Shown here: positions 10,101 to 16,779 of the stretch, piece by piece
Numbering within the stretch: position 1 is the first letter of the stretch
Layout of the letters: every line of letters starts with the position of its first letter
Source of the DNA: Flavisolibacter tropicus
GTDB lineage: Bacteria > Bacteroidota > Bacteroidia > Chitinophagales > Chitinophagaceae
Assembly: GCF_001644645.1 (NCBI RefSeq)
Contig: NZ_CP011390.1
Span: 1,922,001-1,986,000 of the forward strand
DNA length: 64,000 nucleotides
Direction: 5' to 3'
Notes under the pieces: model-generated
Seen by the model: only the letters and a program-made list of their open reading frames with translations
The model's database searches: none
Told to the model about the DNA's origin: nothing
Translations under genes and position numbers: made by a program

Positions 10101-10983
10101 CAGCTATCGCTGGTATTTAAGTCGCGGATATCCTTACAAAGATAAAGATGGCAATATCATTAAATGGTTTGGCAGTGCCACCGATATACACGCATCTAAA
10201 GAACATGCAACCATACTGGAAGCGGAAGTAAAAAAGCGCACAGCAGAATTGTCGGAATTGAATGTTTCCTTAAAACGCTCTAACAGTGAGTTGCAGCAAT
10301 TTGCACACGTAGCCAGTCATGATCTAAGAGAGCCACTGCGTAAGATCAAAACCTTTATTGGTCGCTTGGCCGATGATCCAGGCAACTCGTTAACGGAACG
10401 CTCAACTACTTTCGTACAAAAAGTCAATTCAGCTTCCGATAGGATGTTTTCCATGATTGAAGGGGTATTAAACTATTCGGTTCTCAATACTAGTGATCAA
10501 AGAATAGAAGCGGTTCAACTTAGCACGCTTATACAAAACATTGAATCTGACCTGGAGTTACTTATCACGCAGAAAAAGGCTGTTATTCGGTATTCAGCGC
10601 TACCGGTTATAGAAGGATCTGCAGTATTGCTGTACCAGCTATTCTATAATTTGATCAATAATTCATTGAAGTTCTCTAAACCCGACACGCCGCCTGTAAT
10701 AGATATAGATGCAACTGATGAACATGGCCATGAAAAAGAATGGACATTGATCAAAGTACAGGACAACGGAATTGGTTTTGAGCAGGAGTATGCCGAAAAG
10801 ATATTTGAAAGCTTTACACGCCTCAATTCAAAGGATCAATTTGAAGGTACAGGTTTAGGATTGTCCTTATGTAAAAGGATCGTAGAACGCCATGGAGGGT
10901 ATATTGAAGCAACAGGAGAATTGGATAAAGGCGCTAGTTTTTCTATTCATCTTCCGATCATACAAAATCGCAAGAGTATATAA
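7168..10983 (+). CDS. Large hybrid kinase with two histidine-kinase modules
   Basis: 1271 residues, cytoplasmic. Order by eye: PAS-like N-terminus (about 20-165), GAF (180-340), first HisKA with His362 in 'FFSNISHEFRTPLTLLLGP', first HATPase (to ~575), receiver with Asp687 in 'LLLTDVMMPRLDGFGLLEK', two PAS domains (about 800-1015, the second with 'WYLSRGYPYKDKDGN'), second HisKA with His1051 in 'FAHVASHDLREPLRKIK', second HATPase ending 'GTGLGLSLCKRIVERHGG'. The second kinase is of the phytochrome-like kind that pairs with Rcp1-type receivers, and one follows 3 bases later. Two kinases round one receiver suggests signal integration. Confidence 0.9.
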   Translation: MQSTTISGRPAHTLEFLAGGGELGEMIRKFDWSSTPLGPFEKWPQSLRTCIRIMLTSRQPIWIGWGKDLIKFYNDPYKAIVGGKHPWALGSPASMVWKDIWRDIEPMLKQVMEKDEGTYVESQLLIMERNGYPEETYYTFSYTPIPGDDGKTEGMFCANTDDTDKIISERQLRTLTQLGKRLTDCQSNRDVIEKTIYTLQENPYDFPFALFRTIADGKAILERSTLLDAEQKIFPKDIHLNSDDPVALAINMALYTGELQVFKNPKERLPTVPTGAWQVPPTQGIIIPIIQTGINEPYGILSVGANPYRLLNEKYLSFITLVGDQVATAFADVHVLEEERKRSEALAEIDKAKTIFFSNISHEFRTPLTLLLGPIEEVMNDPDTIGENKVRMDVAYRNALRMQRLVNTLLEFSRIEAGRLEGRFTKVDICSFTQELASTFRSAIEKAGMQLKFDYSAIQSDVYVDVDMWEKIVLNLISNAFKYSKEGTISISVKEVSQKILFSVTDTGVGIPQDHLSKIFDRFHRIENIQGRSQEGSGIGLAMVKELVRLHQGVIDVESTVGKGSTFTVAIPVGLDHLPENKIVKDAAAPITTRYANAFVQEAMKWIPTSESELQEAGLPISSKEISLLDTPPSDKKYKVLVADDNRDMREYLERLLSVQFEVITAVDGEDAYQKVLQHYPDLLLTDVMMPRLDGFGLLEKVRQHPDSKMIPVILLSARAGEEAKVEGLEAGADDYLVKPFSAKELLARVDANIKISKTRIAAAKNLKDIIQQSQIATTLLQGPSFVIELANEKALELWGRSHEEVINRPILQALPEIAEQGFGYLLEDVFTTGRIHKAYEIPVELVRFGKPELVYLNFIYQPLRNDDNKITSIIAVGLDVTEQVISRKKLEQSEKELNELANAVPQLVWAANEAGKITYYNDRVAEFAGAYKNEDDTWSWQGLVHPDDAKATENAWSQALEHGTVYQAEHRVQMKDGSYRWYLSRGYPYKDKDGNIIKWFGSATDIHASKEHATILEAEVKKRTAELSELNVSLKRSNSELQQFAHVASHDLREPLRKIKTFIGRLADDPGNSLTERSTTFVQKVNSASDRMFSMIEGVLNYSVLNTSDQRIEAVQLSTLIQNIESDLELLITQKKAVIRYSALPVIEGSAVLLYQLFYNLINNSLKFSKPDTPPVIDIDATDEHGHEKEWTLIKVQDNGIGFEQEYAEKIFESFTRLNSKDQFEGTGLGLSLCKRIVERHGGYIEATGELDKGASFSIHLPIIQNRKSI

Positions 10984-10986
10984 ACT

Positions 10987-11376
10987 ATGAAGAGAGTTGT
11001 TTTAGTTGATGACGACAGGGACGATGCAGAACTGTTTCAAGAAGCCTTAGAAGAGGTAGACAACAATTTACATTTTCAGCATTTTGAAAATGCACAGTCT
11101 GCCTTAACTGAATGGAATACCTCAACGAAAGTATTGCCTGATGTCATTTTTCTGGACCTTAATTTACCGCAGGTTAGTGGCTGGGAGATTTTAAAACATC
11201 TGAGACAAACCAATCACCTGGCAACTATTCCGGTAGTTATGTATACAACTTCATCACAGAAGCAAGAGGCAGAAATTGCTCACAACCTGGGCGCTAATTA
11301 CTTTATTACCAAGCCTACTGATTACAATGAGTTGAAACGATTGTTGACAGAGGTGTTGGGTAAAGTTTTAGTATAA
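10987..11376 (+). CDS. Single-domain response regulator, Rcp1-like
   Basis: 129 residues, a receiver domain only. Acidic pocket 'VLVDDDRDDAELFQEAL', phospho-acceptor Asp in 'VIFLDLNLPQVSGWEIL', and Lys in 'FITKPTDYNELK'. The double-Asp opening and 'DLNLP' motif are typical of Rcp1-type receivers that pair with phytochrome-like kinases. Only 3 bases separate it from the kinase gene, so the two are almost certainly cotranscribed and partners. There is no DNA-binding output; it would act by protein contact. Confidence 0.88.
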   Translation: MKRVVLVDDDRDDAELFQEALEEVDNNLHFQHFENAQSALTEWNTSTKVLPDVIFLDLNLPQVSGWEILKHLRQTNHLATIPVVMYTTSSQKQEAEIAHNLGANYFITKPTDYNELKRLLTEVLGKVLV

Positions 11377-11457
11377 CAACCAGATCCAAATAGATGCCCA
11401 AGAGGTAGTCACACAAAGTCGAAAGAAAGAAGGGGTGTTTTATAAACTTTGGGGTAG

Positions 11458-12081
11458 CTAGAAATCTACACTAAAAGATGCTACTCCAAAATTATCTGAA
11501 CTAAAAGGGCTGAAATAAAAAAAGCCTGCCCTGCACCTTCCAAAATAGTATTCAGCAAATAGGCCGCGCTGAAGTTCCAGATCGGATTCAAACAACCTTG
11601 TCCTTTGAGCCATAAGACCTGTACGTATTGCCTTAATTGGTCTTATAGCTAATTCTGAATACGTATAAAAGAAGTTATTTTCTTTCGTTTTAAAGTCAAA
11701 CAGGTATTCACTTTCAGAATAGAAATCAAACTTCTTATAAATGATCTCCGTTTCTAAACCAGGCGCTATACCATTTGTATTTCCAAAAACAACGCCCCCC
11801 ATGGGCACCAGTACAAACTCAACGGCTTTGCCAAACTTAAATCTCCGTCCTGCCCAAAGAGATGCGGTGTTCTTGTCTTCATAATTATAGCGGCCTTCCA
11901 GGTGTAGCGTTTTGTGTCGGGCATAAAAAGTAGGATTAAAAAAATCCTTTTCATCAGGGATAATGAATAATTCAGCCCAGGCTGAAAATTTCCATTGAGA
12001 ACTAGTAGAATCGATTTTATTCTCTTGTGCCGACAATTTTAATGAGGCAAAGCCTAGTAATAACAATAAATACTTTTTCAT
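11458..12081 (-). CDS. Predicted outer-membrane beta-barrel protein
   Basis: 207 residues from the ATG chosen because it opens a clean signal peptide, 'MKKYLLLLLGFASLKLSAQ'. The mature part alternates aromatic and polar residues ('FYARHKTLHLEGRYNYED', 'FYSESEYLFDFKTKENN') and ends in Phe ('VASFSVDF'), the classic outer-membrane barrel C-terminus. It starts 2 bases after the stop of the membrane-protein gene at 12084, so the two form an operon. Function unknown; perhaps a pore or scaffold working with that partner. Confidence 0.65.
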   Translation of the reverse strand: MKKYLLLLLGFASLKLSAQENKIDSTSSQWKFSAWAELFIIPDEKDFFNPTFYARHKTLHLEGRYNYEDKNTASLWAGRRFKFGKAVEFVLVPMGGVVFGNTNGIAPGLETEIIYKKFDFYSESEYLFDFKTKENNFFYTYSELAIRPIKAIRTGLMAQRTRLFESDLELQRGLFAEYYFGRCRAGFFYFSPFSSDNFGVASFSVDF

Positions 12082-12083
12082 AT

Positions 12084-12740
12084 TTATCCCCCCAATGCAA
12101 TTGTTATTGCCACCAGCAGTATTCCAATTAAAGTGACGGCAGCACTCATTTTCCATTTACTGAATCCTGCATATTTAGCCACCGACCACCCACATAAAAA
12201 CATCATTATTATAGCAACCAAGTTTGAAACTCTTAAAGCAAGCATTGTATTATGCATAAATACAAATGGCACAACAACGGGGAAAGTTGTAATAAATACA
12301 AGGATAAAAAGAGCTATAGCTCTCTTTATATCATTAAATGTCAAATGCACTTTTCCTGAAACGCCGGGAAGTTTCATTAATCTACTTCTTATTTGCTCCA
12401 AATCCTCTTTCTCTAATACCGAGGCTACTACGGGTGGCAAGGCATGAGAAATGCACCTTCTTGCTTTTTCTTTGTCTGAGGTTTTTTGAATAGAATCGAA
12501 TATTATTTTGTTTCTGCTATTTTGAGCTAAGACTCCAATGAGGTACATGGTTGCATCAACAAACCCCCAAGCCAGATTACAACCAATTGCACCAACAAGT
12601 AATTGCCTAATTTCAGCTCGATGAGTATTGGCAATACTAATTGAGCAAGTAAAGCTGAGCGCCATTATTAATCCGAACAAGATTTCTTCCGCTCGATCCA
12701 TCGGATTCAATAACCTTGGAGATTTGACAAAATCTTCCAT
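12084..12740 (-). CDS. VIT1/CCC1-like integral membrane protein
   Basis: 218 residues, about five membrane helices: two near residues 18-80 and three in 145-217. The opening 'NPMDRAEEILFGLIMALSFT' and the layout (two helices, a ~60-residue cytosolic charged part, three helices) resemble the VIT family of divalent-metal transporters. The family's Glu-rich metal-binding region is not obvious, so transport of iron or manganese is only a suggestion. It is cotranscribed with the outer-membrane barrel gene. Confidence 0.6.
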   Translation of the reverse strand: MEDFVKSPRLLNPMDRAEEILFGLIMALSFTCSISIANTHRAEIRQLLVGAIGCNLAWGFVDATMYLIGVLAQNSRNKIIFDSIQKTSDKEKARRCISHALPPVVASVLEKEDLEQIRSRLMKLPGVSGKVHLTFNDIKRAIALFILVFITTFPVVVPFVFMHNTMLALRVSNLVAIIMMFLCGWSVAKYAGFSKWKMSAAVTLIGILLVAITIALGG

Positions 12741-13008
12741 AAAAAGAATTTAAACTTCTAAAGCTCCGTACCCTTGCTGCCGTTGTCACTTCTTGACGCC
12801 GTAATAATGGCCATATTGAAAACTCCATATTATTTGACAGCAAGAGGCAGAAAAATTTAGGTCACCGAAAGATTTATTTGCAAAGTTACTTGTGGACGCT
12901 GCCTAGTATCTTAACTTATCTGGGATGGCAGGCTTGAAAACTAATTGATACAAGGAAAAATGATCAAAGAGAAAGCAATCATTCTTTTGGTAGACTGATA
13001 ATAAAAAA

Positions 13009-13034
13009 AAGGAGTCACATTTCTGTGACTCCTT
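13009..13034 (-). terminator. Terminator of the tRNA unit
   Basis: 11-bp stem (AAGGAGTCACA / TGTGACTCCTT) with a 4-base loop, then a run of T on the minus strand. It sits 12 bases beyond the 3' end of tRNA-Pro and would end the leftward tRNA-Ser/tRNA-Pro transcript. The rest of 12741-13008 shows no gene. Confidence 0.8.
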
Positions 13035-13046
13035 CGTTTGTTTTTG

Positions 13047-13120
13047 TCGGGAAGACAGGATTCGAACCTGCGACCCCCTGGTCCCAAACCAGGTGCGCTA
13101 CCGGCCTGCGCTACTTCCCG
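13047..13120 (-). tRNA. tRNA-Pro (anticodon TGG)
   Basis: 74 bases. The acceptor stem CGGGAAG / CTTCCCG pairs perfectly, with discriminator A. The anticodon stem CCTGG / CCAGG encloses loop TTTGGGA, giving anticodon TGG (Pro). The T-loop 'GGTTCGAATCC' is standard. The 3' CCA is not encoded. Confidence 0.95.
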
Positions 13121-13182
13121 GTCCTGTTATCGGGCTGCAAAGGTAAGTGTTCTTTACATTCCGATAACATTTTATTTTTCAG

Positions 13183-13273
13183 CGGTGAGGGAGGGATTCG
13201 AACCCTCGGTAGAGCTTTAAGGCCCTACGACGGTTTAGCAAACCGTTGATTTCAGCCACTCATCCACCTCACC
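13183..13273 (-). tRNA. tRNA-Ser (anticodon GCT)
   Basis: 91 bases with a long variable arm, as in class II tRNAs. The acceptor stem GGTGAGG / CCTCACC pairs perfectly, with discriminator G. The anticodon stem ACGGT / ACCGT encloses TTGCTAA, giving anticodon GCT (Ser). T-loop 'GGTTCGAATCC'. It lies 62 bases upstream of tRNA-Pro in the same direction. Confidence 0.95.
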
Positions 13274-13330
13274 TCCTTTTGCAAGGGGTGGCAAAAATAA
13301 AGGTAAGTGTCGAATTACCAAAAAAAAGAA

Positions 13331-13366
13331 ACCCCAAATTCTAAAATTAATTTTAGAATTTGGGGT
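13331..13366 (-). terminator. Perfect palindromic terminator of dnaA
   Basis: A 36-base perfect palindrome (two 18-base arms, no unpaired loop bases by sequence), followed on the minus strand by a T-rich run. It lies 21 bases past the dnaA stop and separates dnaA from the tRNA genes. Confidence 0.85.
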
Positions 13367-13387
13367 CTTACTACGTTCTTTCAATGT

Positions 13388-14821
13388 TTACAAAGAAGCC
13401 AATTGCACTTTTTGCTGCAACTCCATTACATTATCTCTGAATACACCATCAGTATCCATCAAATCTTTTACAGTTTGACAAGAGTGTATAACTGTAGTAT
13501 GATCGCGGCCACCAAAGTGTTCTCCAATAGTCTTTAAAGAATTTTTCGTGAATGCTTTTGCTAAATACATTGTTATCTGACGTGCCTGCACAATCTCACG
13601 CTTTCTTGTCTTTTGCAACAATTTATCATAGGCCACATCAAAATAATCACACACCAGTTTCTGAATGGTATCGATTGTAATTTCCTTGCTTGATGATTTT
13701 ACAAAGTTCCGCAACACTTTCTTAGCTAATTCCAAATCTATTTCTCTACGGTTTAGCGAAGATTGTGCCAACAAAGAAATCAATGCGCCTTCTAACTCGC
13801 GCACGTTATTATTAATATTATAAGCAATATACTTAACAACCTCTGATGGCATCTCCAATCCATCATTCTTCATTTTACGCTCTAATATTTCAATGCGGGT
13901 TTCATAATCCGGCATTTGAATATCTGCGCTTAACCCCCAACGGAAGCGGCTTAATAAACGCTCTTGTACCCCTTCCAAATCTTTTGGCGGCTTATCGGAA
14001 GTTAACACCAGCTGCTTACCTGATTGGTGCAAGTGATTGAAGATGGCAAAGAATGCATCTTGAGACTTTTCAGCTTTATTAAAGAATTGCACATCATCAA
14101 TGATCAACACATCGATCAACTGATAAAAATGAATAAAATCATTGATGGCATTATTGCGGCTATGATCAACAAACTGATTGATAAACTTTTCAGAGCTCAC
14201 ATATAACACCACTTTATTTGGGTGCAAACGCTTTACATCATTACCTATTGCCTGCGCAAGGTGCGTTTTACCAAAACCCACACCACCATATATTACTAAA
14301 GGATTGAAAGAATTAGCACCTGGCTTTTCTGCAACGGTTTTGCCTGCACGACGAGCCACACGATTACAATCGCCCTCTACATAAGCATCAAATGTATAAA
14401 TAGGATTTAGCTGCGGGTCGATATGCATTTTTTTCAACCCTGGTATCACAAACGGATTTTTTACTGGTGTATTGACCACCAAAGGGAAATCCATTTCATT
14501 ATTGGAAAATGATTTATAGCCATGACCAGCTACATCAACCGTTACGGGCTTATTGTAATTGTTACCGCCGTCTACCATAATACGGTATTCCAGCTGGGCA
14601 TCTTTACCCAACTCTCTTTTCAGCGTTTTAGCCAACAGGTTTACATAATGCTCCTCTAAGTACTCATAAAAGAATTGGCTAGGCACCTGAATGACTAGTA
14701 TTTTTTCTTTTAAAGCAACTGGCTTAATGGGCTCAAACCATGTTTTGAAATGCTGCCATTCTACGATGTCTTTTATGATAGACAAACAGTTGGTCCAAAC
14801 GAGATTGGCATTTTTCTCCAT
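13388..14821 (-). CDS. dnaA: Chromosomal replication initiator protein DnaA
   Basis: 477 residues, full length. Domain I ('NCLSIIKDIVEWQHFKTWFE') is followed by a linker. The AAA+ domain has Walker A 'YGGVGFGKTHLAQAIGN' and Walker B 'VLIIDDVQF'. C-terminal domain IV carries the DnaA signature 'GEHFGGRDHTTVIHSCQTV'. It binds DnaA boxes and melts oriC to begin replication. It has its own palindromic terminator. Two facing DnaA-box-like sites lie upstream, suggesting autoregulation. Confidence 0.98.
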   Translation of the reverse strand: MEKNANLVWTNCLSIIKDIVEWQHFKTWFEPIKPVALKEKILVIQVPSQFFYEYLEEHYVNLLAKTLKRELGKDAQLEYRIMVDGGNNYNKPVTVDVAGHGYKSFSNNEMDFPLVVNTPVKNPFVIPGLKKMHIDPQLNPIYTFDAYVEGDCNRVARRAGKTVAEKPGANSFNPLVIYGGVGFGKTHLAQAIGNDVKRLHPNKVVLYVSSEKFINQFVDHSRNNAINDFIHFYQLIDVLIIDDVQFFNKAEKSQDAFFAIFNHLHQSGKQLVLTSDKPPKDLEGVQERLLSRFRWGLSADIQMPDYETRIEILERKMKNDGLEMPSEVVKYIAYNINNNVRELEGALISLLAQSSLNRREIDLELAKKVLRNFVKSSSKEITIDTIQKLVCDYFDVAYDKLLQKTRKREIVQARQITMYLAKAFTKNSLKTIGEHFGGRDHTTVIHSCQTVKDLMDTDGVFRDNVMELQQKVQLASL

Positions 14822-14869
14822 GTATATCGAACAGTTTTAGAATATGTTATTGAATTAATGAACAGTTAG

Positions 14870-14890
14870 TTTTTCACAAGATGTGTATAA
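14870..14890. promoter_or_regulatory. Two facing DnaA-box-like sites upstream of dnaA
   Basis: TTTTTCACA on the plus strand (14870-14878) and TTATACACA on the minus strand (14882-14890), 3 bases apart. Both fit the relaxed consensus TTWTNCACA. They lie 49-69 bases before the dnaA start codon, a place consistent with autoregulation. Only two sites are seen, too few for an origin. Confidence 0.5.
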
Positions 14891-14943
14891 ATAAATTTGG
14901 ATAGGACAACGAATATCTAAAGGAAGTTCGAGAAAAAAAATTT

Positions 14944-15885
14944 TTATATCTCAGTTTTTTGTGTAACTAATATGGATTGCGCTGAAATCATTTTTTTCTT
15001 GCTAGATTTTTCAAAAATAAAATCCAACCTACCCAGTTGTATACCCGCAAATCCGACTTGATTGATCAATACATCATCCCCCTTTTTATTCTTTATGACT
15101 ACAGGTGCATCCAGGAACGTATGTGTATGACCTCCAATGATTAAGTCAATATTTTCCGACTCTTTTGCCAACACCTTGTCACACATTTTATTCTGATCTT
15201 CTTTATACTCATAACCTAGATGTGACAAACAAATAATCAGATCACAACCTTTTTGTTTTAATTCTGCGCTATATCTATTTGCCTGCTGAATGGGATCTAA
15301 ATATTTTGTATTACCAAACAAATTGGCGGGCACCAATCCATCCATTGCAATACCCACTCCTAAGATACCAATCCTCAACCCTCCTTTCTTAAAAATCTTG
15401 TAAGGTTGAGAACGTCCTTCCATAGGCGTATTGGCAAAATCATAGTTACTGATAATCAACGGAAAAGAGGCATGCCGCTCTAACTGCAAGGCCAAGTTCC
15501 CTAACCCTGCGTCAAAGTCATGATTACCAATCGTTGTGGCATCATAACCCATAGAAGTCATGGCTTTGATCTCCGGCTCCCCTTTATATATATTAAAATA
15601 AGGAGTGCCCTGAAAAATATCACCAGCGTCTAATAATAACACGTGCTCTTCCTGCTTTCGGATCTGCTTTATGAGTTGTGCGCGAGCTGCCACCCCTCCT
15701 AATCCTTGATTACGACTCCCATCCATAGGGAAAGGATCTATGCGACTGTGTGTATCATTTGTATGAAGGATCGTTAACTTATGCGGCGCTTCAAAATAAG
15801 ATGCTGCATGTGTCAGTTTAGAACCTACCAGAAAAGCTCCAGTTGTAAGTGCTGATTGTGTTAAAAACTTTCTTCTATTGAGCAT
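14944..15885 (-). CDS. 5'-nucleotidase-type metallophosphoesterase (catalytic half)
   Basis: 313 residues from the ATG giving 'MLNRRKFLTQ'. A Tat-type or long Sec signal (Arg-Arg-Lys-Phe-Leu) precedes the phosphoesterase. Metal-binding motifs are 'LHTNDTHSRIDPF', 'LLDAGDIFQG', 'TIGNHDFDAG' and 'IIGGHTHTF'. This corresponds to the N-terminal catalytic domain of UshA/5'-nucleotidases; the C-terminal substrate domain is a separate gene just upstream, overlapping by 11 bases. Likely exported and active on nucleotides together with that partner. A GTG three codons earlier is a weaker start. Confidence 0.88.
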   Translation of the reverse strand: MLNRRKFLTQSALTTGAFLVGSKLTHAASYFEAPHKLTILHTNDTHSRIDPFPMDGSRNQGLGGVAARAQLIKQIRKQEEHVLLLDAGDIFQGTPYFNIYKGEPEIKAMTSMGYDATTIGNHDFDAGLGNLALQLERHASFPLIISNYDFANTPMEGRSQPYKIFKKGGLRIGILGVGIAMDGLVPANLFGNTKYLDPIQQANRYSAELKQKGCDLIICLSHLGYEYKEDQNKMCDKVLAKESENIDLIIGGHTHTFLDAPVVIKNKKGDDVLINQVGFAGIQLGRLDFIFEKSSKKKMISAQSILVTQKTEI

Positions 15886-16633
15886 TGGATACACGATTGT
15901 CTTCGGTTGCAGAAATATTTTTTCCTTGAGATTTCAATACTTTGATATAGTCAAAGATTGCATCACGCATTAAATAGCCATTTGTTTGCTGCGGAATAGG
16001 CTTTAGCATAGCAGCATTATCACCACCGTTTGCCACATAATCAGAATTAGCGATGATGTATGTTTTATTTAAATCAAGCGGCACCCCTCCTACCTTCACA
16101 TTTACAGCTTTTTTATTTTGTATCTGCATAGTAAGTCCAGCTACTGGCCAGCCACCATGTGCAGCCGTTAAATCCAGGAATTGCTGCAACACATCGCCTT
16201 TTACTTTTTGCAGAATCAATAAATTGTCAAATGGCATTATTTCAAACACTTTACCACGAGTTACAGGACCAGCTGCCAACTGATTAATACGAATACCTCC
16301 ATAATTAACAAAAGCTGCATCTACAGCCACGCCATATTTTTCTTTAGCCATTACATACATAGCATCAGCCATAAAATTATTCAAGCTACCTTCTGGCATT
16401 TTTTTATCTAAAGTCTTTTCAGCAACACCAATTACCTGATTCATCCCTCTTTCCACACTATCTCTATAGGGCTGCATCAACTGCAGCATGCCTGAATCCT
16501 TAGGCACTTCGGCTGTTATCCGATAATCCTTATACTCTGTTTTAGTAGGTAGAAATAATGTATTACAAGAAGCTAAGAAACAGAGCAGTAGAGCGATGGG
16601 CATACTCTGTATTTGTTTTCTAAAAGTGCGCAT
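15875..16633 (-). CDS. 5'-nucleotidase C-terminal domain lipoprotein
   Basis: 252 residues from the ATG of 'MRTFRKQIQSMP'. A lipoprotein signal ends at Cys in 'ALLLCFLASCNTLFLPT'. The body is the 5'-nucleotidase C-terminal domain: 'GSLNNFMADAMYV', 'FVNYGGIRI', 'FEIMPFDNLLILQKVKG' and 'YIIANSDYVANGGD'. It has no metal-binding half, so it would hold and present the substrate for the catalytic protein encoded by the overlapping downstream gene. Confidence 0.88.
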   Translation of the reverse strand: MRTFRKQIQSMPIALLLCFLASCNTLFLPTKTEYKDYRITAEVPKDSGMLQLMQPYRDSVERGMNQVIGVAEKTLDKKMPEGSLNNFMADAMYVMAKEKYGVAVDAAFVNYGGIRINQLAAGPVTRGKVFEIMPFDNLLILQKVKGDVLQQFLDLTAAHGGWPVAGLTMQIQNKKAVNVKVGGVPLDLNKTYIIANSDYVANGGDNAAMLKPIPQQTNGYLMRDAIFDYIKVLKSQGKNISATEDNRVSNAQ

Positions 16634-16779
16634 GTGTTTGAAATTCTGGGCCAAAATTAGGTGGTGCCTGCTAAAATCACTCTTTTCATTCTTTAATTGA
16701 AATTTAAAACTTTTGTGATGGCAGATAAATCCTTTTGTAACACCTTTGCATCATCCATTTTTCAGGATAACTACCTGAC

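Noticed and set aside
13025..13249. Open frames over the two tRNA genes, with phrases like 'GFEPATPWSQTRCATG'
   Set aside because: This is the well-known false protein from translated tRNA antisense sequence; both tRNAs fold well.
14822..14943. Origin of replication upstream of dnaA
   Set aside because: Only two DnaA-box-like sites and a short region; no AT-rich unwinding repeats or further boxes.
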